Counted from the stretch's first letter, positions 24,165 to 34,711 are shown. The stretch: 64,000 bases of DNA from Bedellia somnulentella (GCA_963576735.1 OY755175.1:17810401-17874400), one strand, 5' to 3'. Made by a program: numbers and translations. The notes: a model not told the origin generated them from the letters alone.

Positions 24165-24507
24165 ACAATTACTAACAATCTACTATCAATACTAAATAGT
24201 AGGTATTCATGACTTTCCAATCAGCTAATAGTCCCGACCCATCAAAGAGTACATTCAAGATTACTTTAGTCAAATATTATCCAGAGCAGATGGCGCATTA
24301 AAAAGATACGGAACTAAACATTGCCTCTTATCCTTCAGCCACAATAATAATGTTCGACGATCAATACATGAAAAGATCTATCACTATATAGTAGGAGGAA
24401 AAGATTTATCAGCTGCGTACTATTAGGTTCTAAGTAATCACGACAAAAGTAAGATATTTACAAATTAAATAATTCCGAGTGAGTTGTATTATTTGATGAC
24501 TAATAGT

Positions 24508-24690
24508 AACATAACATAAACATAAACGTTCACGCCGTTTTTTCCCCGAAGGGGTTGGCAGAGGTACCAATACTCCTGAACTCACATGGCAAGCGCCATC
24601 TAGTTTCCAGAGAAGGTACCCACGTTTTGCTTAGACAGTGTACTCACGTGATAGGGGGCAGGCCTATCGCCGTTTTGTACGAATACACTA
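24508..24690 (-). mobile_element. Family B SINE, 5'-truncated
   Basis: Minus copy of the subfamily with the CTAGTTTCCAGAGAAGGTACC segment, shared with 28306-28676 and 61030-61174; ATGTT-type tail at the left. Confidence 0.8.
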
Positions 24691-25482
24691 CTAATAGTAC
24701 TTTTTTATAAATAACGTGCTTCTGACCTGGTTTGTATAAATTTTAATTGTGCAAAATTTCATATATCTTTATCCGCGCAACTTTTGTAACAAAGTTGTGG
24801 TTTGTAGTATTAATATATAGATAGCATACAGTTATGAAAAATATGTAAGTATGTAACAAACAAAATCATACTCAAGATAAGCAATCCCAATTCATAGCAG
24901 ACGCAACCTAATCAGCGTCATTTCACTCCAACTTGAACTCAACTGCAATAGACATAAAGACTATTAGAGGCCCATAGTCATGGGTGTTTGTTGATCAGCA
25001 TCAGATTTCAGGGTTAACTAATATTCGAGTGTTATCTTTGAGTAATGGGGCGCGGGATGCGGTTCCAGATAAGATGGCTTCTCACGTCGCAACTCTTGCT
25101 GCCAACTGTTTGGATTTGCTTGCTAATCATTACTTTGGTGGTTGGTATTTTGTAGGAAATGTGTGGTTAGAAACTTATTTATTCGGGCCACCAAAATGGG
25201 TAGGAAGAGCATCGAAGGATTACGAGTAAAAAAATTGCAAGCAAAAATAATGCACATAACCAATGTATATGGACATATTATACAGTTCAAGTTACCCCAA
25301 AAGTCAATGCAATAATGATTTGTGCTAGACTAAGAAACAATCATTAGTATTAATCATACAATAATTATATCTTCTACAGATACATACGTGAACCAAAGAC
25401 TTCAGAAAATATTTTTATGAATATTTCTTATTTCGCACAAATTAACATTTTCAAAAATTAACAATTTACCAATAATATAAAT
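24691..25482. other. No gene recognised
   Basis: A plus-strand ORF of 81 codons (24984-25229) shows no family match, no ATG in good context and no splice pattern. Rest AT-rich. Confidence 0.4.
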
Positions 25483-25960
25483 CTTTTTGTTCATGAAAAC
25501 CTCATGTGGGGATTACTACTAATAAATAAACAATAAATAAAGGAAAGAAAAATTTCGACACAGGCGGGATTCGAACCCACGACCTCGGGTATACGCCCCC
25601 GACGCTCTTGCCAATTGAGCTACCGTGTCAATGGCTGCCAGCGCGAAATTCTTCTATACTTAATTTCTTTTACACGTTTTAGTAGTGTTTGCGTTTCCTA
25701 CCTGCGGTGATAGTTAGGCGTTTTCAACATTTGCATTCTATCTGAAAAGATAGACAAGTGGTCTTCCGAATTAGTGAAAAATTCGGATGTAGGAAACGCA
25801 AACACTACTAAAACGTGTAAAAGAAATAAAGGATAGAAAAGTTTCGCGCTGGCAGCCATTGACACGGTAGCTCAATTGGCAAGAGCGACGGGGGCGTATA
25901 CCCGAGGTCGCGGGTTCGAATCCCGCCTGTGTCGAAGTTTTTCTTTCCTTTATTTATTAA
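25483..25960 (-). mobile_element. Family C fold-back tRNA-SINE, longest form
   Basis: Two head-to-head inverted arms: antisense tRNA-like 25560-25630 and sense tRNA-like 25858-25931, each with the same flanking body (TTTTACACGTTTTAGTAGTG and its complement), around a central ~80 bp (25706-25785). The family end (CATGAAAACCTCATGTGGGG) is at the left, so the element reads on the minus strand. The arms pair over about 165 bp. The tRNA-like units have extra bases and no longer fold perfectly. Confidence 0.8.
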
Positions 25961-25975
25961 TTTAACAATACTTGT

Positions 25976-26160
25976 AAATATCACATGACATTGTCACCTG
26001 GTGTTCAGTAGTACCCTCGTTTTGCTTGGACAGTGTACTCACATGATAGGGGGCGTGCTTATCGCCGTTTTGTACGAATACTGTCACGTGGCTAAGTACA
26101 ACTTAGCTATTTGGGTTTCCTCCCGATGTTTTCTCTCGATGCCATCACCGTTTAGTTAAC
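25976..26160 (-). mobile_element. Family B SINE fragment
   Basis: Internal part from CACATGACATTGTCACCTGG to the CCTCCCGATGTTTTC segment; lacks both 3' tail and tRNA head. Confidence 0.75.
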
Positions 26161-26683
26161 ACATTTAGCATTATTCGCAGTACTATATATTTTGCTTGAC
26201 ACGACATTTCTATGTATTGTCGAAATACGAGTATATGATTAATTTAAGAATAGTCTAAAATTGTTTGTATTTAATATTATTTGTGTTAAGTTTTACTCAT
26301 ATTTCCATGGGTATGGACATTTGACATCTATTTATATAAAATATATATCAAAATCATGTTTAAATGCTAATAAGGAGCTATGAACGCCAATATCCTTAAA
26401 CAGGGTTATTATTTCTTATGCAAACCTAAGCGGGACTTCTGTTTATGTACATCAATATTTTATTCAGCCTATCCAATAAGTGTTACTAAGTGACAATCAT
26501 GTCATAATTTACTGGTAAAAGTTTGTGATTGCTATATAAAATTTTCCAATAATTTTATAAGTATAGCCGCTTTCAGCAACTTCCAGAAGCTTTTTCCTAC
26601 AACAACATGAATATGAAAATATAGGACACTAATTTTCTTCCGTAAAACCAATTCTGGGTTCTCTATATTTTTAATATAAGACT

Positions 26684-26800
26684 CAAGCGTTCACGCCGCA
26701 TATCCCCTAAGGGGTTGGCAGAGGTAATAATACTTCGGAACACAACGTGACATCGTCATCTGGTTTTGCTTGGACAGTGTACTCATGTATTTTAATGTTT
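26684..26800 (-). mobile_element. Family B SINE, 3' fragment
   Basis: GTTCACGCCGCATATCCCC end present; an internal deletion joins the CATCTGG segment to TTTTGCTTGGACAGTGTAC. Confidence 0.75.
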
Positions 26801-26958
26801 TTAATTAATCACGTATATATTTTTTAATGATTTGCCGTATAAATTAATATACTTATGTAATTTTTGTCATACGGTTATATTTATCGTAAATCAACGCAGC
26901 AATGCAATATTGACTGAAACTCTTGCATGTAAAATACACAACGACTTCGTAATCTACC

Positions 26959-27133
26959 AGATAATCGGCGCAAGTAAGGATAATATCAATTTAGTAGCAG
27001 ATCTATAATCCATCTTGCTGCTATTATCATTGTACATGTGTTATCGCGCCTGATAAACTTCCTTATCATTTACACATGTATGTGTAAATAAACATAAGTG
27101 TTATAAAACTGGAATTGATAAAGTGAGTTATCT
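26959..27133. promoter_or_regulatory. Cluster of GATA-type sites (candidate enhancer)
   Basis: Six WGATAA hexamers on either strand within 175 bp: 26959, 27024, 27051, 27063, 27116, 27128. A rough base-composition estimate predicts less than one. No transposon overlaps. That this is an enhancer is inference; a FOG-type gene would make GATA binding apt. Confidence 0.3.
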
Positions 27134-27351
27134 GATACCAATTATAGGAATATTACCAATTTATTTTTAAATTTAATGTTACAAAAATCTGGATTTGAAG
27201 TTTTTTACGAATTATGAGGAAATTATGGCAATTGTATTCATAAAAGGTGGTGGGAGCTCGGAATACAAGGTGGCAAAAATTTTAAGTCCCTATCAAAAGG
27301 ATTAGAACCTATACCAACCTTTCAAGGATTTTAGACGTAAAATAACAATTG

Positions 27352-27540
27352 GCCATGTAATGCCGGCTTAGAATGTCACTACCCCTTTCTACCCACTAAA
27401 AGGCTTCTTAGGGTGAGGGGTTTTTTAGGTGGTTTTCGGGCGATGCGGTTGGAGACCCATCACAAACGATACTTTATTTTAACACGTTCTCCCTCCTTTA
27501 TTTACTTCTTTATGGTCATGAGTACATGCATGTTGCATAT
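27352..27540 (+). mobile_element. Family A subfamily b, internally deleted
   Basis: GCCATGTAATGCCGGCTTAG start and ATGGTCATGAGTACATGC end, with losses around CTACCCACT and before TTTATGGTC. Confidence 0.75.
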
Positions 27541-27800
27541 ACTCACGACCATAAATCCCAAAAAGGGGTAGCCAGATCTTAAATACATAAATATACGCCA
27601 TTATTTCCCATTGAGTAGGCAGAGACTATTGATCGCCACTTTCAGCTAGAGTTTCAGAGCTAGAAACTCCTCAGCCACATTTAGAAGTTAATAGGGGAGG
27701 GACAAGGTGGTAAAAATAAAGTATCGTTGGTGATGGGTCTCCAACCAATCATTCATCTATCTTTTCATACATGCTCTTTTATTCTTCACACTTCCGCTAT
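27541..27800 (-). mobile_element. Mosaic of family A-b and family D pieces
   Basis: Minus-orientation order: A-b tail and 3' end (27541-27580), a D 3'-end piece (27585-27648, CGCCATTATTTCCCATTGAG), A-b body (27655-27750, CAGAGCTAGAAACTCCTCAG to GTCTCCAACCAAT), then another D piece (27751-27800, CATCTATCTTTTCATACATG). The joins are clean, as if reverse transcription switched templates. Confidence 0.65.
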
Positions 27801-28305
27801 ACCATCCTTATAACTTAGATTTAAAATATTCAGCCTATCTAATAAGTGAGACTGAGTGACGGTCTTATCTAAATTTGCTGGTAAAAGTTTCTGATGTCTA
27901 TACATATGTATGATCTATCAAAAGAGCTACAGCACTAAGTACAATGTACAGGGTTTCCAAACTAGGCTATGGTTGTTTGGTTGCGAATCCTTTCACCCTC
28001 TCTTCCATATGGAAAATAACTATAGATGCATCGATGTGTGAGTGAATATGAATCGAGACTACTATATTTGCGATACGGCAATAGATTACTATCAGCAGGA
28101 ATAATCTTTCTGAGGATTTACGGATAATTTGTTTGATCGATTATATTACAGCTATTGATTTTGATAATTTCACTCTGATAAGTCGATGCATATCAAGAGT
28201 TTGCAAAAACTTGTAAAGTTGCGAACGGTGAATTTTCGGTTACATTTAAAAAACAAATTTGGATGCTTTATAATATAAGCTATAAAGCCGGACTATTTTA
28301 ACAAA

Positions 28306-28676
28306 GCAGCCGTGATAGCCCAGTGGGTAGAACACTCGGTTATTGTGCAAACGACTAGTGTTCTAATCCTGGGTCGGGCCTACACCAATTTGTCTTTTCT
28401 AAAGACATATGTGTGGTTAATTTATCATGGTTGTTAACGGTGAGGGAAAAAACCGTGAGGAAACCCACATGGCTGAGTTGTACTTAGTCATGTGACAGTG
28501 TATTCGTACAAAATCGGCGATAGGCCTGCCCCCTATCACGTGAGTACACTGTCTAAGCAAAACGTGGGTACCTTCTCTGGAAACTAGATGGCGCTTGCCA
28601 TGTGAGTTCAGGAGTATTGGTACCTCTGCCAACCCCTTCGGGGATAAACGGCGTGAACGTTTATGTTATGTTATGT
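28306..28676 (+). mobile_element. Family B SINE, complete, with 32-bp target duplication
   Basis: Starts GCAGCCGTGATAGCCC. A box TAGCCCAGTGGG at 28316-28327, B-box-like GTTCTAATCC at 28360-28369, then a ~280-bp body and the end GGCGTGAACG plus a TATGT-repeat tail. The flanks 28274-28305 and 28677-28708 are identical over 32 bp, fixing both ends and implying a fairly recent insertion. Head of tRNA origin, transcribed by RNA polymerase III when active; 3' end resembles families A and D. Confidence 0.92.
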
Positions 28677-28889
28677 TATAAGCTATAAAGCCGGACTATT
28701 TTAACAAAATAATTCAGGAGGTCCACTCTTCACATCAAGAACGATAATGGGCATATCTCTTCTTTTATCATTTATTTTTTTGCGTATTTAACGATTTTTC
28801 TTGAATGGCAATAGTAACATATGGAGCATTATCATCACCATTATAAATCATATTACAATACCACTTCTTGAGTATATGAGTATTGATAT

Positions 28890-29135
28890 AACATACATAC
28901 ATATACTCACGGCTATAATTCCCTAAACGGGGTAGCCAGAGCTTTGGAATGAGAAATTCCTCACCCACTTTTGGAAGTTGAGTGGGGAAAAGATGGTAAT
29001 AATAAATGTTTTTGGTGACGGGTCTCCAACCACATCGCCCAAAAATCATTTGAAAAGTCCCTATACCGTTAGTCGCCTTTTACGTACCCACCGGAAGAAA
29101 TGGGGTAGTGCTATTCTAAACCGACACTACACAGC
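28890..29135 (-). mobile_element. Family A element
   Basis: Full-length minus copy with minor changes; ends at CACTACACAGCA. Confidence 0.85.
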
Positions 29136-29880
29136 AGGACACAGTATTGATATGAATAGTTAGGAAAGTAAAGTATTTCCTTCACTTTTCTCTGACATAA
29201 TTTTAAGCTTGTTATTAAATCTTGTTCGTTCATAAACCATTCAAGAGATAACGATCGACGGTAATCATAGGTTTTTGTCATGATAGTAAATACTAGACTC
29301 ATTTCATACCCAGCTATTAAAACTTGTAATTGTCAAGTTATTTATGTTTTATAGATATTTCAACATCGTTTGGCTGATATCCTTCTAATCATAAGAAAGT
29401 TGTCTTTCCAACTTTAATTCAGATCCACGCCCTAAATTCTACTTTTAGATTATATAATTGATTTCTCGTTGTCATTTTATTTTTTATGCTTCAATAGTTT
29501 TCCTTTTATTTGCTCTAGAAAACTACAATTATCTGGATTATCTCAATTAAAATGGGTGAAACAAGTAAGGCTACATTCGAACGTATTATTTGTATTTTAG
29601 ATAATAGAAATAAGTTTTTAACAAGATTTTGTTATAATGTTTTTGATGAAAGTTTAACATGATTATACAAAGATCGTGTGAAGATTGCATTCTATATTTC
29701 GAACTCTTTTAAAACAAACAATAGTTTCAAATTTCGGGTCTTTATATTAGAATAGAATAGAATAGAAAACTCTCTATTGTTCATCACAGATAGCAATGTT
29801 TTATATATATTATTTATTAAATGGAAGTACAATTACTAAAATTATAAAAATTCAAAACGGTTGAGTATGATTGAGATTGT
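29136..29880. other. No gene recognised
   Basis: AT-rich; includes a short TAGAA repeat at about 29745-29766. Confidence 0.45.
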
Positions 29881-30499
29881 ACATACATACAAATACTCGC
29901 GGCTGTAAATCCCTAGAAGGGGTAGCCAGAGCTAAGTCATTGAAAATTCCTCAGCCACTTTTGGAAATGTGAGTGGGGAAAAGATGTTAAAAATAAAGGT
30001 TGTTGGTGATGTGTCTCCAAACAAACAGTCAAATCCAACCGCTCACTTTAGTGAAGGATTAGAATTATTTGAAGGTTACTAAAGTAATACAGAGGAAAGT
30101 AACAAGAACTAATAACCTCAGACCACTGAATTATCTGCCACTGTTTGTATGTCCGACTTGTAGTAATGAATACGGGAGGAGGGTGTGGACTTACATATTG
30201 CCTCATATACTTAACCACTTGCCTAAGCAACTAAGTCTTGACCTTATTAATTTTAAACAAAACAAAATGAAAAGTGCATTAAAAAATACTTCATTGAGGG
30301 TAAATATGTGAACCCATCGCCCTCCACCTCTAAATAAATAAGATATTTTTTATTTTTCACAATCTAGTTTATAAGTATAGATTAATGCCCCTCTGTATTA
30401 TAATTATAAATGTTAAAAACCTTTAAAATAGTCGCCTCTTACGTACACCCATCGGAAGAAATGGGGTAGTGCTATTTTAAGCCGACACTGCACAGCAAA
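29881..30499 (-). mobile_element. Family A element interrupted by LINE sequence
   Basis: Left part 29881-30019 (tail to GTCTCCAA) and right part 30430-30499 (GTCGCCTCTTACGTACACCC to the 5' end) belong to one minus-strand copy. About 40 bp of the usual middle is absent and 30020-30430 is foreign. Confidence 0.8.
30020..30430 (+). pseudogene. 3' end of a jockey/CR1-like LINE
   Basis: The plus strand reads a C-terminal LINE-like segment (CPTCSNEYGRRVWTYILPHI, then LNHLPKQLSLDL) to a stop near 30311, followed by an AT-rich 3' region. Severely 5'-truncated. Replaced, rather than simply split, the middle of the host SINE. Clade judged only by resemblance. Confidence 0.55.
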
Positions 30500-31012
30500 T
30501 TTGAGATTGATTGAGATTGTATTTTATTTAAAGCTTTTTCTTGTTCAAGCAATCCTTTCTCATTTATTCGTTTAGTTACAACAAAGATGATTTTCATCAT
30601 TCTTACCACTGACAAAATAATATTATTAATAAACTAAATGAGTTGAAATGTGACCTAAGTAAAATTTAAATAAATAGTCAATAATTTAAAGTATGAGAGA
30701 TGCAAACGTGCCAAAATGCCCCAATTTGAACAAACGCAACCCTTAGAAGTAAACTGACCGCACGCGTTACACCGTGGGAAATATGGGGATGCATCAGAAC
30801 AAGGGATGCCACCCTTGACGTAAAGTCACCCTTGTATTGAGGTTTGATGCACAAGAATTTGTTTAATTTGAGATTAAATGTGTGGTGTAGTTACTACAAT
30901 TATAATATAAGATATTGGGTATTATGACTCTACGATTTTCAGTTTTGAAAAATAATTATGGATTTTTTTTATTTTTTTTATTGTTGATGGTGTTGCCTTA
31001 TTTGTGGTTCCA
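30500..31012. other. No gene recognised
   Basis: AT-rich, ORFs are short and unremarkable. Confidence 0.4.
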
Positions 31013-31530
31013 TACATACATACATACATATTCTCACGCCGTTAGTTCCCATTGGGGTAGGCAGAGACTATCGATCGCCACTTTGTACGATCCTGGCAAA
31101 CCTCTCTGGCTTCGTTTACATCCATCAATCTTTTCATACATGCTCTTTTATTCTTCATACTGCGGACACCTGCCTTTTTGAGCACATGTTCTATTTGATC
31201 CAAATGTGTCCTCCGAGGTCGTCCTCTACTAACATTACCTTCCACATTGGCTCTATATATCTCTTTCACCAATTTACTGTCATCCATCCTCTCTATGTGC
31301 CCAAACCATCTCAACATTCCTTTTTCTATCTTTCTTACAATATCATCTTTTACACCACACCTTTCACGAATCACATCATTCCTCACACGATCACATAACC
31401 TTACATTACACACTTTTCTGAGGGATCTCATTTCTACTGCATTCACTCTGCTTTCATGCTTCTTCTGCCACACCCAACATTCACTGCCATACATAAGTGT
31501 AGGAACGAGAACAGCATCATGCACAGCCAT
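31013..31530 (-). pseudogene. Family D: longest RTE-like LINE C-terminus (162 codons open)
   Basis: Minus-strand open frame from VPTLMYGSECWVWQKKHE through LRWFGHIERMDDSKLVKEIYR, GRPRRTHLDQIEHVLKKAG to WRSIVSAYPNGN and a stop, then the GGCGTGAG end and TATG tail. This is the thumb and C-terminal part typical of RTE-like endonuclease-reverse transcriptases; YGSECW corresponds to the conserved YGSE motif. Catalytic domains are absent, so it is a 5'-truncated insert, but the open frame implies recent origin. It is the best local template for the other family D pieces. Confidence 0.85.
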
Positions 31531-32167
31531 TCAGGCCTTTGTGGTTCCATTTAGGTATAATTGAACATGAGGACTGTGAGTTGTTAAAAATTTAGGTAAA
31601 ATTTATTTAATGTTTTTATTGAATAAAAGCATATGTGATATTAAATTACTTAGTAATTAGTTTTTAAAAGACAACTTCAATTTGATTCGTACGCGCCGCC
31701 CTGGCACGTTGACATTTGAAACGTCGCAAGATATACATCTGTAAAATAAGCGAACATTCAAAATCGATCACAGAAGTTTTTTACTAAAAAGTAAGAGTTG
31801 AACATAATTTTGTGCTATACAATAGTAGCGTATGTCTTCGCCCGTCATTTGCGTACAAACAAGGATATATTACGGATCGCGATGCGCCTGCGCAGGTCAC
31901 AATACTCCTTTGATATCGCCGATGAATTATAATGCTTATGTATGCGTTTCATAGTAATTGTATGTCGTGTAATAAATGTTTACACAGATTTAGACATAAC
32001 GATATAAATTTTTTGTCGATTATCGAGTGACAATTATTATGGTATTACAGGTATTTTATATTATGAATAATAATAATATACAAGGATCAATACTTTATCT
32101 ATAGATCAATTTTCAACTGTGCCTTAACTTACACTCGAGATCAAATATGGAAGATTTTAATATTTTA

Positions 32168-32425
32168 ATTTATCATGGTTGTTAACGGTGAGGGAAAACA
32201 TCGTGAGGAAACCCACTTGTCTGAGTTGTACTTAGTCATGTGACAGTGTATTCGTACAAAACGGCGATAGGCCTGCCCCCTATCACGTGAGTACACTGTC
32301 CATGCAAAACGTGGGTACTCTGAACACCAGCTGACAAAGTCACGTGATGTTCAGAAGTATTAGTACCTCTGCCAACCCCTTCGGGTATATTCGGCGTGAA
32401 CGTTAATGTTATGTTATGTTATGTT
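32168..32425 (+). mobile_element. Family B SINE, lacking tRNA head
   Basis: Starts within the body (TTATCATGGTTGTTAACGG) and runs to GGCGTGAACG and an ATGTT tail; the GAACACCAGCTGAC subfamily. Confidence 0.85.
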
Positions 32426-32429
32426 TAAG

Positions 32430-32520
32430 ACACAAACGCCTCTGTAGTGTAAAGGGTGGAGCGTAAGGATTAAAACTTTAAGGTCACGGGTTCATATCAG
32501 GGGGAAAACTTACAAAACTA
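32430..32520 (+). repeat. tRNA-like sequence, possible SINE head
   Basis: GCCTCTGTAGTGTAAAGGG resembles an A box and GGTCACGGGTTCATATCAG a B box at tRNA-like spacing; immediately follows the family B tail. No cloverleaf I can complete. Confidence 0.35.
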
Positions 32521-32711
32521 CTTCTTAAAAAGTCAATATTATTTGTTCATTCCCGAATTAGTCGTGTAATTTTCAGTTGTGCCTCGGTGGAGATTTATTC
32601 TAAATATTAATCTTGATAGAAAAAAAAACCTACACTACCAAAGAACATTACAAATATAAAACACAAGTCGTATTGGGTATTTCATTATAAAATAAAAGTA
32701 ACTGTTTTTGC

Positions 32712-32884
32712 AATGGACCCCCGGTGTAAAGAGAAAGCGTGGCCGACCGAGGAAAAGATGGATTGACGAGTTAGGTCTCTGGGGCAAGAAATGGTGGGAG
32801 ACCGCTCAAGACTGTCTGGAGTGGAAGAAGGGGAGAGAGGCTTTTGCCCAGCAGTGGGACATATATAGCTAATAATAATAAATA
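32712..32884 (+). pseudogene. RTE-type LINE 3' fragment with target duplication
   Basis: Reads KRKRGRPRKRWIDEL...WWETAQDCLEWKKGREAFAQQWD then stop and a TAA-repeat tail, the standard RTE C-terminal signature. AACTGTTTTTGC flanks it (32700-32711 and 32885-32896). The right duplicate runs into the first two bases of the family A copy that follows. Confidence 0.8.
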
Positions 32885-32894
32885 AACTGTTTTT

Positions 32895-33115
32895 GCTGTG
32901 TAGTGCCGGCTTAGAATGTCACTAACCCTTCCTACCTACGTGTGTCGTAAGAGACGACTAACGTTATGGTGCTTTTTAAAGTGGTTCTGGGCGATGCGGT
33001 TGGAGACCCATCACCAACGATACTTTATTTCTACCATCTTGTACCCTATCAATTTCCAAATGTGACTGAGGAGTTTTTGGGATTTATGGCCGTGAGTTCA
33101 CGTATATATGTATGT
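32895..33115 (+). mobile_element. Family A subfamily b
   Basis: GCTGTGTAGTGCCGGCTTAG start, 3' part shortened before GATTTATGGCCGTGAG, short tail. Confidence 0.8.
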
Positions 33116-33230
33116 TTTGAGAATTATTTTAACGATTTCCCTTTGACACAGCCATACCTATCAGTTCGCTATAATTTATAATTTATAGCGATAATATTTT
33201 TATCAGGAGTTAAAGGTTATACTCGTATTA

Positions 33231-33413
33231 CTAATAAATAAAGAATAAATAAAGGAAAGAAAAATTTCGACACCGGCGGGAATCGAACCCGCCGCGACCT
33301 CGGGTATACGCACCGACGCTCTGCCAATTGAGCTACCGTGTCAATTGGCTGTCAGCGCGAAATTCTTCTATCCTTTATTTCACATGAGGTTTTCATGAAC
33401 AAAAAGATTTAAA
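33231..33413 (+). mobile_element. Family C fold-back element, 183 bp
   Basis: Flanked by TTATACTCGTATTA (33217-33230 and 33414-33427). Same left end (CTAATAAATAAAGAATAAAT) as 19421. Contains the antisense tRNA-like unit (33265-33345) and body to TCTTCTATCCTTTATTTC, then joins directly to CACATGAGGTTTTCATGAAC. The right arm is almost completely deleted. Confidence 0.85.
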
Positions 33414-33574
33414 TTATACTCGTATTAGTTATGTAATATATTATTAGTTTACGTTTGCTTTTTTATTTAGTTATAGTTGCGTCTTTGCCTTACATGAGGG
33501 ATGTATGACCATGGTGAGCATCCTATATATAATGACATATACAAACTTTGATTGTAAAAGTTTTTACTGTACAC

Positions 33575-33811
33575 TAGCTGATCCGGCAAACGTTGCTTTG
33601 CCATATAAATTATTTCTAGGAAATTTCTAGTCGATAAAATAAAAATGAAATTTTAGCGGTTTGAACAACCTTATCATTCAGGAGTATAAAACATAGATAA
33701 AAACCTATTCTTAAAAATACCGAATGTGTATTCAAATTTTCATTTAAATCGGTAGAAGTTTCGTAGGAGTTTGGTGACAAACAATTTGAAACGTGAATTT
33801 TATATATTAGA
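33575..33811 (-). mobile_element. Short Helitron, 237 bp
   Basis: On the minus strand starts TCTAATATATAAAATTCACG and ends GGATCAGCTAG, between A and T. Non-coding. Confidence 0.75.
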
Positions 33812-33819
33812 TATACGCC

Positions 33820-33951
33820 CGATTGCCGAATTGAGTATTCAAGCTGAGAACGACTTAAGTATCGTTTTGTCTCATTCAGTTGTTAAGATTTCAATGCGAC
33901 AGAACGATACTTAAGTTGTTCTCAGCTGAAATACTCAATTCAGAAATCGGT
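33820..33951. repeat. Imperfect ~48-bp inverted repeat
   Basis: Arms about 33820-33868 and 33900-33951 pair with a handful of mismatches and one or two indels around a ~31-nt loop. Begins within 10 bp of the end of a Helitron. Confidence 0.85.
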
Positions 33952-34270
33952 CGGTACTCACCCAAAAGTAGACGCCACAGTAAATAATTTACAATTCCTC
34001 GGTCAGCCTAATAAATTAATTGAGGAAAAGATAAGGGGTAATTAAAATTATACTCATTTTAGTTGTGTATAAATATTATTAATTGTATCTTTGAGAGCAA
34101 TTTGTTGATTATAAAACTATTAAATAGATTTGGATCAAATTTGAACTGGTGGTCTTCTTTTTCCAGAAATAACCAGACTTTTCTTTTAAGAACTATAATA
34201 CACCATTATACCTATGGCATACTTAGTAATTAAACTAACTTTTCTAGAATGTCAACAAGGGTTTAAACAT

Positions 34271-34396
34271 AATAAATTAAGGAAAGAAAAATTTCGTCAC
34301 AGGCGGTATTACTACTTACACAGGTACTTTATTTATTCTTTATTTATTATTAATAATCCCCACATGAGGTTTTCATGAACAAAAACATTCAAATTA
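34271..34396 (+). mobile_element. Family C fold-back element, 126 bp
   Basis: Left arm ATAAATTAAGGAAAGAAAAA with a stub of the tRNA-like part (TTTCGTCACAGGCGG), right arm CTTTATTTATTCTTTATTTA, end CCCCACATGAGGTTTTCATG. Target duplication weak. Confidence 0.75.
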
Positions 34397-34572
34397 AGGT
34401 TTTTAACAACCATTTTCAATATAAAATCTTAGGATAACAAGTGTTTTTAATTAAATAAAATATGATTATTATCGTTAAGTTCTATCGAGCCCATTATAGT
34501 TGATACGCTTTTGTAAAAACATTATTCTCAAGATGTCTAAAGACCAGATTGAAAACATTTTTACAATAGCAG

Positions 34573-34711
34573 AAGGGCAAGCACGAGCGCTATTTTATCG
34601 ACACGATACGGTTAGAATGAGATGGCAGTATACGATACTAAGTAAGTGCGTAAGAGATGGCTGCTTTATCGCACGCGATAACTAGTTTAAACGCCGCTCG
34701 TGCTTGCCCTT
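34573..34711. mobile_element. MITE family F, best copy
   Basis: 139 bp with perfect 17-bp terminal inverted repeats (AAGGGCAAGCACGAGCG and its complement) and CAG on both sides (34570-34572, 34712-34714). Confidence 0.88.

Noticed and set aside
24984..25229. 81-codon plus-strand ORF
   Set aside because: Begins at a non-ATG codon, and no motif or splice context supports it.
25858..25931. Possible tRNA gene
   Set aside because: It belongs to family C, has extra bases in the D and anticodon regions, and occurs in several repeat copies.
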